From the NCBI GenBank assembly GCA_963921335.3, contig CAWUFC020000002.1, positions 186,001-250,000 on the forward strand: a stretch of 64,000 nucleotides of DNA, written 5' to 3'. The position numbers and the translations under genes were made by a program. Below, one piece after another: positions 1 to 9,204 of this stretch (positions are counted from its first letter, which is position 1; each line of letters begins with the position of its first letter). This DNA is from CAWUFC02 sp963921335. Its GTDB lineage: Bacteria; Pseudomonadota; Gammaproteobacteria; Pseudomonadales; Halieaceae. The notes beneath the pieces were generated by a model. That model worked only from the letters and a program-made list of their open reading frames with translations. It searched no databases and was not told the DNA's origin.

Positions 1-217
1 AGTTTATCGGTCACACGCTTAGGATGCGGCGCTACCGGCAAAATGGCGGCTTACAGTAAGCATTTGAGCCACCAAAGTCAATTAAGACGCCGGATTTGAC
101 GGTCTGCTTTTCCATGAAGTTCGAGTGTTATTGCTGCAAACATTGGGGGTTTCGCGTAATTTTTGAGCTTACTGACTACGAATCTCGCGACTATCTTCAT
201 AACTCGCTGGCGGCCAG
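1..217. other. Non-coding upstream stretch of pabB
   Basis: I see no convincing coding frame or RNA gene here. It presumably holds the promoter and leader of pabB, but no clear -35/-10 pair or strong Shine-Dalgarno sequence precedes the ATG at 218. The far end may belong to a gene outside the window. Confidence 0.4.
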
Positions 218-1573
218 ATGAGTAATCCAACTGTCTTTCTTCAGGAATTGCCTTATCAGCCGGATACCGCCGGCCTGTTCGAGCGCGCTAAAAACCTGCC
301 TTCCCCGCTGCTGCTCGATTCATGCGACAGCGGTGGAAACCGTGGACGCTATGACATTATCACTGCCGCACCGATAGAGTCATTCACAATAAAGGCCACA
401 AATACAGACACCTACGACACCTATCTTGAGTATTTTCGAGAATTGGAAGCCGGTTACAAGGAGTTGTGCGCCGGTATCAGCAGCCCCGGTGAGGAGATAC
501 CCTTCTGCGGCGGCATTGCAGGTTACCTCGACTACGGGATCGGCAAACCTCTGCAGCACCTGCCTGCCGAGGTCGGGGCTCGAGCGGAGCTCAACCTGTA
601 TCAGTGGGCGGTCATTCTCGACCATACCCTGCAACGCTGCACCTTTGCCGCCCTGCCCAGTCTTCCCGCGACTGAGCGTGACAGCCTGTTGAACCTCTTG
701 CGCGCGCCGACCTCACCGGGCAACGAGACCTTTGAGTTGCTGGGCGATTTCACCTCCAATCTGGAACCCGTTGCTTACGAGGCTGCGTTTCGCCAGATCC
801 AGTCCTATATCCTCTCCGGCGATTGCTACCAGGTGAATCTGGCACAGCGCTTCAGCGCGCGCTATCGTGGTGACCCCTGGAGTGCCTACCGATCCCTACG
901 CAAACAGGCTATTGCACCCTACTCCGGCTACATGCGTGCATCCAGCAATGATCATCTACTTTGCCTCTCGCCGGAGCGTTTTCTTGCTCTGCACGGCCGC
1001 AATGTGGAAACGCGACCCATTAAGGGCACCCGCCCCCGCTATCCGGACCGGGAGGTTGACCGGGAAATGGCCAGGCAGTTGCGTCACTCGCCGAAAGACC
1101 GCGCTGAAAACCTGATGATTGTCGACTTACTGCGTAACGATATGGGCAGAAATTGCGCCCCGGGTAGTATTCATGTGGACAGCTTGTTCGAGGTAGAGGT
1201 CTACCCCAACGTCTATCACCTGGTGAGTACGATCAGCGGCAAGCTGGCGCGTGGCCACAGCGCTCTGGACCTGCTACGTGACAGCTTTCCAGGAGGCTCG
1301 ATCACCGGAGCACCCAAGCGCCGGGCGATGGAGATCATTGATGAATTGGAGCCCCATACGCGGCAGGCTTACTGCGGCTCCATGCTCTATGTGTCAGCAG
1401 ATGGGCGTATGGACAGCAACATCGCCATTCGCAGCCTCATATGCCGCGACGGCGATATATTCTGCTGGGGTGGTGGTGGCATCGTGGCGGACTCCAACTG
1501 GGAGCGCGAGTACAAGGAGACCTATGACAAGGTCGGCCTGTTTCTGCGACAGCTGGAGTCGAGCCCAGCCTAG
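218..1573 (+). CDS. pabB: Aminodeoxychorismate synthase component I (PabB)
   Basis: The 451-residue protein has the chorismate-binding fold of PabB/TrpE and makes 4-amino-4-deoxychorismate from chorismate for folate synthesis, using ammonia from a PabA-type amidotransferase. The N-terminal half is the variable subdomain. The catalytic half has LSPERF, PIKGTRPR (Lys269), KDRAENLMIVDLLRND, GGSITGAPK and a C-terminal GGGIVADSNWEREY. Lysine in PIKGT, where anthranilate synthase has alanine, is the PabB signature and forms a covalent intermediate in the E. coli enzyme. This separates it from trpE. The end overlaps the convergent thrH stop by 4 bases. The pabB-thrH-cysB neighbourhood resembles Pseudomonas. 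Confidence 0.95.
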   Translation: MSNPTVFLQELPYQPDTAGLFERAKNLPSPLLLDSCDSGGNRGRYDIITAAPIESFTIKATNTDTYDTYLEYFRELEAGYKELCAGISSPGEEIPFCGGIAGYLDYGIGKPLQHLPAEVGARAELNLYQWAVILDHTLQRCTFAALPSLPATERDSLLNLLRAPTSPGNETFELLGDFTSNLEPVAYEAAFRQIQSYILSGDCYQVNLAQRFSARYRGDPWSAYRSLRKQAIAPYSGYMRASSNDHLLCLSPERFLALHGRNVETRPIKGTRPRYPDREVDREMARQLRHSPKDRAENLMIVDLLRNDMGRNCAPGSIHVDSLFEVEVYPNVYHLVSTISGKLARGHSALDLLRDSFPGGSITGAPKRRAMEIIDELEPHTRQAYCGSMLYVSADGRMDSNIAIRSLICRDGDIFCWGGGGIVADSNWEREYKETYDKVGLFLRQLESSPA

Positions 1574-2187
1574 AGTTTGATATCCCGCTCCGATGCCTCG
1601 GAGATAGCGACCTTCAGGTCGTCGTAGGTATGTACGGCCTGGAACTGAGGAAACTCTGCGATCACGTTGTCTGGAGCGTGAAACAGAATACCGACATCCG
1701 CCTCGCTGAGCATGGTGGTATCGTTGTAGGAGTCGCCGGCTGCAATCACGCGATAATTGAGACTGTGGAATGCTTTGACCGACGCCCGCTTCGGATCTTC
1801 CTGGCGCAGCTTGTAGTCGACAACACGACCATTCTCATCGGTAATTAGTCGATGGCAGAACAGAGTCGGCCAGGCCAGCTGTCGCATAAGCGGCTGGGAA
1901 AACTCATAAAAGGTATCGGACAGGATAATCAGCTGAAACTGCTCACGCAGCCAGTCAACGAATTCGGCGGCACCATCCAGCGGTGACAGCCCGGCAATCA
2001 CGTCCTGGATATCATCAATTTTCAGGCCGTGCTGGTCGAGTATGCCCAGGCGCTGCTTCATCAGCACGTCGTAATCGGGTATATCACGGGTGGTGGCGCG
2101 CAGCTCGTCAATGCCGGTGCGCTCGGCAAACTTGATCCAGATTTCCGGGACGAGCACGCCCTCAAGATCCAGGCAGACTAGTTCCAT
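1570..2187 (-). CDS. thrH: Phosphoserine phosphatase / phosphoserine:homoserine phosphotransferase (ThrH)
   Basis: This 205-residue HAD-superfamily enzyme dephosphorylates phosphoserine and, in the ThrH group, can transfer the phosphate to homoserine. Motif I is DLEGVLVPEIW. Asp7 is the nucleophile, and the usual second Asp is Glu9, as is characteristic of ThrH. Motif II is LSD (TFYEF follows), and motif IV is AAGDSYNDTTML. Length matches the family. It lies 36 bp downstream of cysB on the same strand, so the two may be co-transcribed and link serine/threonine metabolism with cysteine regulation. Confidence 0.93.
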   Translation of the reverse strand: MELVCLDLEGVLVPEIWIKFAERTGIDELRATTRDIPDYDVLMKQRLGILDQHGLKIDDIQDVIAGLSPLDGAAEFVDWLREQFQLIILSDTFYEFSQPLMRQLAWPTLFCHRLITDENGRVVDYKLRQEDPKRASVKAFHSLNYRVIAAGDSYNDTTMLSEADVGILFHAPDNVIAEFPQFQAVHTYDDLKVAISEASERDIKL

Positions 2188-2223
2188 GTAACACTCCTGA
2201 TGTGAACGCAGGAAAGCTGCCCT

Positions 2224-3198
2224 TTAGTAAGTGGGCAGTTCCAGGTGTGAGAACAAATCGTCGAGTTCGGTCTTGCTGTGGCGCTGAAAGGCCTCTTCCA
2301 CAACCTCGCGGGTCAGGTGCGGCGCAAACAGCTCGATAAACTCGTACATATAACCGCGCAGGAATGTACCACGACGACAACCAATCTTGGTAATGCTGGA
2401 AGCAAAAAGATGGCTGGCATCCAGTGCGACCAGGTCGGGATCAGTTTCCTCTTCGTGGGCCATATGGGCGACGATGCCGATCCCCAGCCCAAGACGGACA
2501 TAGGTTTTGATCACATCCGCATCTGCCGCAGTAAATACGACCTTGGGTACCAGCCCTTTCTCTATAAACGCCTCGTCGAGCTTGGAGCGACCCGTAAAAC
2601 CGAATACATAGGTCACGATAGGAAATTCGGCCACGTCTTCAAGGCTTAACTGGGAGACCTGTGTCAGCGGATGATCTTTGGGCACGAGGATGCATCGGTT
2701 CCAGCGATAACAGGGCATCATGATCAGGTCGCTGAACAGTTCCAGTGCCTCGGTGGCAATGGCAAACTCGACCGTCCCGTCTGCCGCCATCTCTGAAATC
2801 TGCATAGGTGTACCCTGATGCATATGCAGTGCGACATCCGGGTAACGATCAATGAAGGTGCTGATGGTTTCTGGCAAGGCGTAACGAGCCTGGGTATGAG
2901 TGGTGGCCAGCGAGAGGCTGCCCTTGCGCTCATCGCTGAACTCCTGGGCCACAGATTTGATGCTTTCTACTTTGCGCAGTACTTCCCCGGCAGTCTTCAG
3001 AATCGCTTCCCCGGCCGGCGTTACATGCGTTAGGTGTTTGCCAGAACGGGCAAAAATTTCCACGCCCAGTTCATCTTCAAGTAATCGAATCTGCTTGCTG
3101 ATACCCGGTTGCGAGGTGTACAGACTTTGAGCGGTTGCCGACACGTTGAGATCGTGATGGGCAACTTCCCAGATGTAGCGCAGTTGTTGTAGTTTCAT
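2224..3198 (-). CDS. cysB: CysB, LysR-type regulator of cysteine biosynthesis
   Basis: The 324-residue LysR-family protein starts MKLQQLRYIWEVAHHDLNVS and carries the winged HTH SLYTSQPGISKQIRLLEDELG at about residues 26-47. This is the typical CysB N-terminus, and the length equals E. coli CysB. The C-terminal half is the periplasmic-binding-like effector domain, which binds N-acetylserine and controls sulfate assimilation genes in known members. No sulfate assimilation operon is in view, and cysH, which lies between thrH and cysB in Pseudomonas, is absent. The 170 bp upstream should hold its promoter. Confidence 0.93.
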   Translation of the reverse strand: MKLQQLRYIWEVAHHDLNVSATAQSLYTSQPGISKQIRLLEDELGVEIFARSGKHLTHVTPAGEAILKTAGEVLRKVESIKSVAQEFSDERKGSLSLATTHTQARYALPETISTFIDRYPDVALHMHQGTPMQISEMAADGTVEFAIATEALELFSDLIMMPCYRWNRCILVPKDHPLTQVSQLSLEDVAEFPIVTYVFGFTGRSKLDEAFIEKGLVPKVVFTAADADVIKTYVRLGLGIGIVAHMAHEEETDPDLVALDASHLFASSITKIGCRRGTFLRGYMYEFIELFAPHLTREVVEEAFQRHSKTELDDLFSHLELPTY

Positions 3199-3371
3199 CC
3201 GCGTCTCCGCGCCGGAATCAGAACCATGGCCCCGTTGGCCTTATAACAGAATAGTCATTCGCGGAGTGCAGTCAATCCCGTTTTTGTAATAAGCAGCCAG
3301 TCACAGAGCGGCTTCCCGGTGTTTCGTTGAGTCGGATGCTGAGCGCGGCCGTTAATAATTCTCCGCATGGC

Positions 3372-4280
3372 TTAGCTGTCCTGCTGATTGGCGATACCGT
3401 GGGGTACGTGCCCGGTGGCGATATGATCACTCGCTGATTCACAGTGTTGTTGCTGATCATCAAAAAACACATCGGCCTGGTAGGCCCTCAGGAACTCGGT
3501 TTTATTCAGTCCGCCGAGGAATATGGACTCATCAATACGAATATTCCATGCTCTCAGGGTGCGAATCACGCGTTCGTGGGCTGGTGCAGAGCGGGCTGTC
3601 ACCAGGGCTGTGCGAATCGGGCTTTCGGTGGCGGGAAACTCTCTTTGTATTCGCTGCAGCGCTGCAAGAAAGGGTTTGAAAGGCCCCCCACTGAGAGGCT
3701 CGCGCGCCGCAGCCTGCTCACTGTCTTGAAACGCGGCCAGGCCTTCGCTTTTAAAAACGCGCTCCGCCTCATCAGAAAAAATCACCGCATCACCATCAAA
3801 AGCAAAACGGAGCTGCTCGCTGTCTTTAGTGGTGCCCCGCTTGGAGACCAGGGTGGCAGCAGCGACATCATTAGCCAGTGCCTCGCGCACATCCTCAGCT
3901 TCGGTAGAGAGGAACAGATGGGTGCCAAAGGCCCGGATATATCGATACGGGCTCTCGCCACCGCAAAAAGCCGCACGTTCAATCTGCAATCCATAGTGCT
4001 GAATAGAGTTAAAGACGCGCAGTCCCGTGTCAGCACTATTGCGCGAAGTCAGCACAACCTCTACCGGGCCATCGCCATCGAGGGCTTCGTTGATGCGCAG
4101 CAGTTTCTGCACCATGGGAAAAGCCTGACCCGGCTCAAGCGGTTCGTCCTCCCGCTCAATCTGGTAACGGGAGTAGGCTTCCAGTCCATCCTGCTCATAG
4201 ACATCGTGACTGGCGTCCAGGTCAAATAACGCCCTGGATGAAATAGCAATCACCAGTTTTTCGCCCAGCCCCTCGGCCAT
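3372..4280 (-). CDS. Cytosolic 5'-nucleotidase family protein
   Basis: The 302 residues match the bacterial relatives of cytosolic 5'-nucleotidase 1 (NT5C1-like, PF06189), which dephosphorylate nucleoside monophosphates. Seen motifs are ISSRALFDLDASHDVY near the N-terminus (the DxD-type nucleophile region), VLTSRNSADTGLRVFNSI, FCGGESPYRYIRAF, a middle FDGDAVIFSDEAE and the C-terminal FLGGLNKTEFLRAYQADVFF-DD. No signal peptide is seen, so it should act in the cytosol. The start lies just beyond the symporter stop at 4285, so both genes probably share a transcript. Confidence 0.82.
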   Translation of the reverse strand: MAEGLGEKLVIAISSRALFDLDASHDVYEQDGLEAYSRYQIEREDEPLEPGQAFPMVQKLLRINEALDGDGPVEVVLTSRNSADTGLRVFNSIQHYGLQIERAAFCGGESPYRYIRAFGTHLFLSTEAEDVREALANDVAAATLVSKRGTTKDSEQLRFAFDGDAVIFSDEAERVFKSEGLAAFQDSEQAAAREPLSGGPFKPFLAALQRIQREFPATESPIRTALVTARSAPAHERVIRTLRAWNIRIDESIFLGGLNKTEFLRAYQADVFFDDQQQHCESASDHIATGHVPHGIANQQDS

Positions 4281-4284
4281 GTTG

Positions 4285-5613
4285 CTAGCCCTCTTTTGCC
4301 CGGTAGTCTCGAGTCAGCTTAAACACCAGGGGCCCCAGCAGCAATAGCGCTACCAGGTTTGGAATAGCCATAAACGCATTAAGAGTATCTGCTAGCAACC
4401 ACACGGTTTCCAGTTCACCCAGGGTGCCCAGTGGCATGGCCAGCACCCAGAGAATTCGGAAGGGCAACACCCCGCGAACGCCTAACAGATAGACCACACA
4501 GCGTTCGCCGTAGTAACTCCAGCCGATCATGGTGGTAAATGCGAACAGACACAGGCCAATGGTCACAACCATGTCGCCGCCGGGCAAGGCTTCTGCATAA
4601 GCCATTGCAGTGAGATTAGCGCCAGTTTCACCGCTCGGCAGGACTCCAGTAATGACGATCACCAGGCCGGTTACCGAACAGACAATCAAGGTGTCGATAA
4701 AGGTGCCAAGCATGGCGATCATGCCCTGCTGTACCGGACCTTTGGTTTGGGCGGCAGCGTGGGCAATCGGCGCACTGCCAAGCCCGGCTTCATTGGAAAA
4801 GATGCCCCGGGCCACGCCGAAGCGTATGGCTGCCCAGATAGTGGCACCGGCAAAACCACCCGCAGCGGCTGCCCCGTTCATCGCACTGTCAACGATGGTT
4901 ACTATTGCTGAGGGCACAGCTGTAATGTTCATGGCGATCACCAGTAATCCCATTGCCAGATAACTGATGGCCATAAACGGCACCAGCCAATTGGCGACGC
5001 TGGCAATGCGCTTGATGCCTCCGAGAACGACCGCGCCGACTGCCACCATCAGGAACAGGCCAGTGCCCAGCTGAGGAATATCAAAAGCTTTATAGAGAAC
5101 CTGGGACACCGAATTTGATTGCACCGTGTTGGCCAGCCCAAAGCCTGCCAGACTGCCAAACAGCGCGAACAGGAACCCAAGCCAATGCCAGCGCTTGTGC
5201 AATCCGTTTTTGATGTAATACATCGGACCGCCGCTGAAATTGCCGCGGTGGTCTTTCTCTCGAAAATGAACCGCAAGTACTGCTTCTGCATACTTGGTAG
5301 CCATGCCGACAAGGGCCGTGATCCACATCCAGAACAAGGCACCTGGACCACCGAGCACAATGGCGGTAGCCACCCCGGCTATGTTGCCGGTACCGATTGT
5401 GGCTGACAGCGAGGTCATCAAGGCACTGAAGGGGCTGATCTCGCCGTCACCCTGCCCTTTGCGTCCACCCAGCAGCATCTTGAATGCGGCTGGAATTCGC
5501 CGCACCGTCAGCAGACGCAGGCCAATACTCAAATAGAGACCGGTACCCAGCAACAGCACCAGCATAATTGGGCCCCACGCCCAGCCATTAACGGTCTGGA
5601 TCACCTCAGTCAT
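4285..5613 (-). CDS. AGCS-family sodium:alanine (amino acid) symporter
   Basis: The 442-residue polytopic membrane protein has about 10-11 hydrophobic segments and the AGCS signatures SATIGTGNIAGVATAI and GGPGALFWMWITALVGMATKY early in the chain, plus GIFSNEAGLGSAPIAHAAA in the centre. Known members import alanine or glycine with sodium. The start ATG overlaps the stop of the upstream PLP enzyme by 4 bp (ATGA), implying translational coupling. Substrate choice cannot be read from the sequence. The pairing with a cysteine/ACC-type deaminase suggests uptake and catabolism of small amino acids, possibly D-forms. Confidence 0.88.
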   Translation of the reverse strand: MTEVIQTVNGWAWGPIMLVLLLGTGLYLSIGLRLLTVRRIPAAFKMLLGGRKGQGDGEISPFSALMTSLSATIGTGNIAGVATAIVLGGPGALFWMWITALVGMATKYAEAVLAVHFREKDHRGNFSGGPMYYIKNGLHKRWHWLGFLFALFGSLAGFGLANTVQSNSVSQVLYKAFDIPQLGTGLFLMVAVGAVVLGGIKRIASVANWLVPFMAISYLAMGLLVIAMNITAVPSAIVTIVDSAMNGAAAAGGFAGATIWAAIRFGVARGIFSNEAGLGSAPIAHAAAQTKGPVQQGMIAMLGTFIDTLIVCSVTGLVIVITGVLPSGETGANLTAMAYAEALPGGDMVVTIGLCLFAFTTMIGWSYYGERCVVYLLGVRGVLPFRILWVLAMPLGTLGELETVWLLADTLNAFMAIPNLVALLLLGPLVFKLTRDYRAKEG

Positions 5614-6617
5614 ATTTGCTCTCCGGCAAAATTGAATTGTTGGCGCTGGGGAAACATTCCGAAAACGCCGCCAGTGTGAACAAACACAATGTCCTCAAAT
5701 TCTTCAAAGCGGCCAGCAGCCAGCTCGCGGGTCAGGCCATGGAACGCTTTTCCTGTATAGGTGGGATCGAGTACCAGCCCCTCTAACCGCGCCAATCGAG
5801 CAATGGTGTCGAAGACTTCGGCATGGGCACGCCCATAGCCAGGGGCTACATAATTCTCCAGGGTTCGAATCTCCAAATCTGCTGGTGGGGACTGCTGGAA
5901 TTGATGCTCCCAATCTTGAATGTCAGCCCTGGCCTTCTGATCGAAATAGGCTGCGTCATCGCACACGGCGACGCCCCAGACCTCTGCCGGCGCGTCATGC
6001 AGCGCCGCACCGAGCGTTAATCCCGCCTGGGTTCCGCCACTGCCAGTAGCAGTCAGCCAAAGTGCACGATCGATGCCCGCCGCGTCCATATCTTCAGACA
6101 GTTCTTCAGCAGCAGCGATGTAACCCCAAATGCCAAGCCCGTCGCTGGCACCGGTGGGTATAACGTGTGCCCGGTGACCCTGTTTTGCATAGTGGTCAGA
6201 CCATTGCTTCAGCAAATCAGGGAGTTCCCGCTGATACTGGCGCAGTGGATAGAAACTGATCTCGGCTCCGGCCAGATAGTCCAGCAGCAAGTTACCATCT
6301 GGTGCGTCGGTCGGCTGGCCTCGTAATACCAGGTGACAACGCATGCCGAGCTGGGCCGCCACCAACGCAGTAGCACGGCAGTGGTTGGATTGTATTCCGC
6401 CACAGGTAATTAGCGTGTCACAGCCATCGGCCCGGGCCTGGGCCACGACGAATTCAAGCTTGCGTAACTTGTTGCCGCTCAGCACTGAGCCGGTCAGATC
6501 GTCACGTTTGACCCAGAGCCGGCTTCCCTGCCCCCACTCCGCGGAAGCGCGCTGCATTAACTGCAGTGGGGTTGGCAACTGGGCCAGCGACAGCCGCGCC
6601 GGATAGCTGAGCGCCAT
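5610..6617 (-). CDS. D-cysteine desulfhydrase / ACC deaminase-like PLP enzyme
   Basis: The 335-residue fold type II PLP enzyme carries LWVKRDDLTGSVLSGNKLRK, where the SGNK lysine should form the Schiff base. It also has TLITCGGIQSNHCRATA and a glycine-rich phosphate loop TATGSGGTQAGLTLG. This pattern is shared by D-cysteine desulfhydrase (DcyD) and 1-aminocyclopropane-1-carboxylate deaminase. Length fits both. I favour the desulfhydrase group in this context of cysteine regulation, but the residues separating the two activities were not resolved. It is translationally coupled to the downstream amino acid symporter. Confidence 0.8.
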   Translation of the reverse strand: MALSYPARLSLAQLPTPLQLMQRASAEWGQGSRLWVKRDDLTGSVLSGNKLRKLEFVVAQARADGCDTLITCGGIQSNHCRATALVAAQLGMRCHLVLRGQPTDAPDGNLLLDYLAGAEISFYPLRQYQRELPDLLKQWSDHYAKQGHRAHVIPTGASDGLGIWGYIAAAEELSEDMDAAGIDRALWLTATGSGGTQAGLTLGAALHDAPAEVWGVAVCDDAAYFDQKARADIQDWEHQFQQSPPADLEIRTLENYVAPGYGRAHAEVFDTIARLARLEGLVLDPTYTGKAFHGLTRELAAGRFEEFEDIVFVHTGGVFGMFPQRQQFNFAGEQI

Positions 6618-6618
6618 A

Positions 6619-6951
6619 CTAGATGGACTTCAGAGTGCCCTTTGGCAGTACCGCATTGATGTAGCTACGCTGGAATTTCAGCTCGACCTTCTCGGCTACC
6701 TGCAGGACGACAAAGTTGTCTTCCAGCTTGGTGATTTTGCCGAGGATGCCACTGGTGGTCTGTACCTCGTCACCTTTACTCAGCGCGGCCACCATTTCGC
6801 TGTGCTCCTTCTGGCGCTTGCGCTGAGGCCGAATGGCGATGAAGTAGAACAGCACGAAGAGGCCAATCAGAAAGAAAATCTGGAACATCTCGCCACCGCC
6901 AGCCTGCTGTCCAGCGGCCTGGGCGTGGGCCTCAGGAATGAAAAAGCTCAT
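6619..6951 (-). CDS. yajC: Preprotein translocase subunit YajC
   Basis: This 110-residue protein has one membrane segment at about residues 22-43 (FQIFFLIGLFVLFYFIAIRP) followed by the YajC signature QRKRQKEHSEMVAALSKGDEVQTTSGILGKI. YajC associates with SecDF-YidC at the inner membrane. It is usually next to tgt and secD, but here it sits alone between a PLP enzyme and exonuclease III. No secD or tgt is in the window. Confidence 0.93.
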   Translation of the reverse strand: MSFFIPEAHAQAAGQQAGGGEMFQIFFLIGLFVLFYFIAIRPQRKRQKEHSEMVAALSKGDEVQTTSGILGKITKLEDNFVVLQVAEKVELKFQRSYINAVLPKGTLKSI

Positions 6952-6983
6952 AAAACTACCCCTAAAAATGGTCGGCTAATGTA

Positions 6984-7766
6984 TCAGGGCTCTATATCCC
7001 AATCAAACACCATGGTGTGCGGCGCGTGATCCGAAAACCATTCGTCCTTGAATACATCGGCAGATTGTACTTTGTCTGCGAGTCCCGGGGTAATCAGCTG
7101 ATAGTCCAATCGCCATCCCACGTTGTTAGCCCTGGCCTGACCTCGATTCGACCACCAGGTGTACTGATCCGGCTCCTGGTTGATGAGGCGAAAAGAGTCG
7201 ACATAACCGAGTTCGTCAATCACCTGGCTTAACCATTCCCGCTCCTCCGGTAAAAAACCGGAGTTCTTCTGGTTTGAGCGCCAGTTCTTGAGGTCAATTT
7301 CCTTGTGACAGATATTCCAGTCGGCACAAATGACGAATTCACGGCGCTTGCGTCGCATTGCACGCAAATGTTCGTAGAACTGGTCCATAAACCGGAATTT
7401 CTTCTGCTGGGCCTCTTCGCTGCTGGACCCTGATGGTACGTACAGGGACACAACACTGAACTTGTCATAATCCGCCTGGATATAACGCCCCTCGGAGTCT
7501 ACCGGATCCCAGCCGAGTCCTCGGGTGACCTTGCGCGGCTTGACCCGACTGTACAGCGCAGTGCCTGAATAGCCCTTTTTCTGCGCATCGTAGTAGTAAC
7601 AGTGAAATGGCGCCGGGTAGAACAGCTCATCGTCCAGTTGGTGCTCTTGGGCCTTGGTCTCCTGTATGCAGACGACATCCGCATCCTGTTTGTCCAGCCA
7701 CTCGAAAAAGCCTTTGCGCTGGGCCGCGCGAATACCATTGGTGTTGCAGGTAATGATCTTTGCCAT
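6984..7766 (-). CDS. xthA: Exodeoxyribonuclease III (AP endonuclease, XthA type)
   Basis: The 260-residue member of the endonuclease/exonuclease/phosphatase superfamily is involved in base excision repair: it cleaves at abasic sites and degrades DNA 3'-5'. Visible motifs are ITCNTNGIRAA, VCIQETKAQ (metal-binding Glu), YSGTALYSR, ADWNICHKEIDLKNW (Asp/Asn pair) and the C-terminal SDHAPHTMVFD (catalytic Asp-His). The NSGFLPEEREW segment is typical of the ExoA-like subgroup. It is divergent from marR across about 190 bp. Confidence 0.93.
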   Translation of the reverse strand: MAKIITCNTNGIRAAQRKGFFEWLDKQDADVVCIQETKAQEHQLDDELFYPAPFHCYYYDAQKKGYSGTALYSRVKPRKVTRGLGWDPVDSEGRYIQADYDKFSVVSLYVPSGSSSEEAQQKKFRFMDQFYEHLRAMRRKRREFVICADWNICHKEIDLKNWRSNQKNSGFLPEEREWLSQVIDELGYVDSFRLINQEPDQYTWWSNRGQARANNVGWRLDYQLITPGLADKVQSADVFKDEWFSDHAPHTMVFDWDIEP

Positions 7767-7955
7767 CAGACACTCTGTCTCGAAAAGGGCGCATGATACA
7801 GCCAGTCTCTAACAGCGTCATCTTTGGGACAGCCAGGGAACACGGCGCCCAGGAAATGGTCAGAATAAACAGCCAGAAAAGGGCTTTACACGTAAAAACA
7901 GGTATAATTTACCCAATCTGCGCCGATAACAGCAGAGAAAACAGGTCCCCGCAGG

Positions 7956-8453
7956 ATGAATCAAGTGAACCAGCACACCCAACTTGCCTATCAGTTGTCC
8001 AACAACCTCAGCCGACTCCTTCTGGAGTTCGGTAAGGATTTCGAGCGTCGCATCCTCGCTTTGCTACATCAGCGCGGCCATGAGCAGATACGACCCAGCC
8101 ATTCAGCTGTGTTTTCCAACCTCGGACTGGGTGCGGTGCCCGTCACTGAACTCGCCGAGCGAGCGCACATTACCCAACAGGCCATGGGCAAGATTCTCAA
8201 GGAATTGGAGCGCATCGGCTACGTGGTGCGGGACATCGACAGTGACGACAAGCGCGCCAAAAAGATTCGCCCTACTGAATTAGGCCTGCAGCTGGTTGAA
8301 GACAGCATGCAGGCGGTAGCAGAAGTCCGGCAGCACTATGCCGACCAGGTCGGCGAGGACGAGTTGGGTGAGCTGGAACGGCAGCTCGCCAAAGTGGTCT
8401 GCAGCATTCAGCTGGAGTACCTGCCGGAGTCCTGGGTAGACCCCAACCGCTAA
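7956..8453 (+). CDS. MarR-family transcriptional regulator
   Basis: The 165-residue winged helix protein has a recognition region AERAHITQQAMGKILKELE and a wing with DSDDKRAKKIRPTELG, the DxRxxR-type motif of MarR proteins. The start follows a purine-rich GCAGG. It overlaps the stop of the convergent SDR gene by 4 bp. Its position at the end of a catabolic operon suggests it may repress that operon in response to a substrate, but the promoter would lie about 9 kb away near 17 kb, so this is inference. A promoter region shared with xthA lies at 7767-7955. Confidence 0.85.
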   Translation: MNQVNQHTQLAYQLSNNLSRLLLEFGKDFERRILALLHQRGHEQIRPSHSAVFSNLGLGAVPVTELAERAHITQQAMGKILKELERIGYVVRDIDSDDKRAKKIRPTELGLQLVEDSMQAVAEVRQHYADQVGEDELGELERQLAKVVCSIQLEYLPESWVDPNR

Positions 8454-9202
8454 CCGGCCGTTTGCCCGCCGTCGATAGGCAGTGCGGCACCGGTGACGAA
8501 TCGAGCATCTTCCGACGCCAGATACAGGGCTGCAGTTGCTATTTCTTCGGGCTGAGCCGCATCCAACAATGGAAACAGGCGCTGGAACAGGCTCATATCC
8601 ATGTCATCAGGACCTGAAAAGTTCTCTACCAGGGGAGTCTGTACACTGCCAGGGCAAATGGCGTTCACGCGCACGCCCCGTTTTGCGTATTCCATAGCCA
8701 GGGACTTGCTCAACATGACCACGCCGCCTTTGGTCGCGCAATAGCTGGCGTTGTAGGCCTGCCCCTCAAGACCAGCGGTGGAAGCCATGTTGACGATGGA
8801 GCCACCACCTTCGAGTAACAAGGGCATGGCGGCCTGACAGCAGTAAAAGACGCCAGACAGGTTGACCGCCAGCATTTTTTCCCAGTCCTGTTCGGTGTAA
8901 TCGGTAAAATGACGGCACTGGGCGAAGCCCGCGATATTACAGAGCACATCAAGGCCGCCAAGCTCTGCGGCCGCAGTCTCCAGGAGCGCAAAGCATTCGT
9001 TGCGGCTGCTGGCATCGTAGGTCGCCAACACCATCTGCGGCCCACTGGCGCTGGCGGCAGTCTCTTCCAAGCCAGCCATATTCATATCTGCAGCCAAAAC
9101 CCTGGCCCCTTCAGCTGCGAACGCCAGCGCAGTCGCCCGGCCAATACCACTAGCGGCACCTGACACAAGGACTCGCTGCCCCTCAAATCTAGCCTGACCC
9201 AT
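8450..9202 (-). CDS. SDR-family NAD(P)-dependent oxidoreductase
   Basis: This 250-residue classical short-chain dehydrogenase has the nucleotide motif VSGAASGIGRATALAF, CNIAGF (NNAG-like), and the catalytic YNASYCATKGG (Tyr-x3-Lys), with a Ser in MASTAG. It should oxidise a hydroxyl or reduce a keto group with NAD(P). It is the last gene of the minus-strand operon running from 17.0 kb and lies two bases after the SnoaL-like gene. Substrate unknown. Confidence 0.87.
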   Translation of the reverse strand: MGQARFEGQRVLVSGAASGIGRATALAFAAEGARVLAADMNMAGLEETAASASGPQMVLATYDASSRNECFALLETAAAELGGLDVLCNIAGFAQCRHFTDYTEQDWEKMLAVNLSGVFYCCQAAMPLLLEGGGSIVNMASTAGLEGQAYNASYCATKGGVVMLSKSLAMEYAKRGVRVNAICPGSVQTPLVENFSGPDDMDMSLFQRLFPLLDAAQPEEIATAALYLASEDARFVTGAALPIDGGQTAG

Positions 9203-9204
9203 GC

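Noticed and set aside
3444..4229. Long open frame (261 codons) on the plus strand
   Set aside because: It is antisense to the whole 5'-nucleotidase gene and has no recognisable motif.
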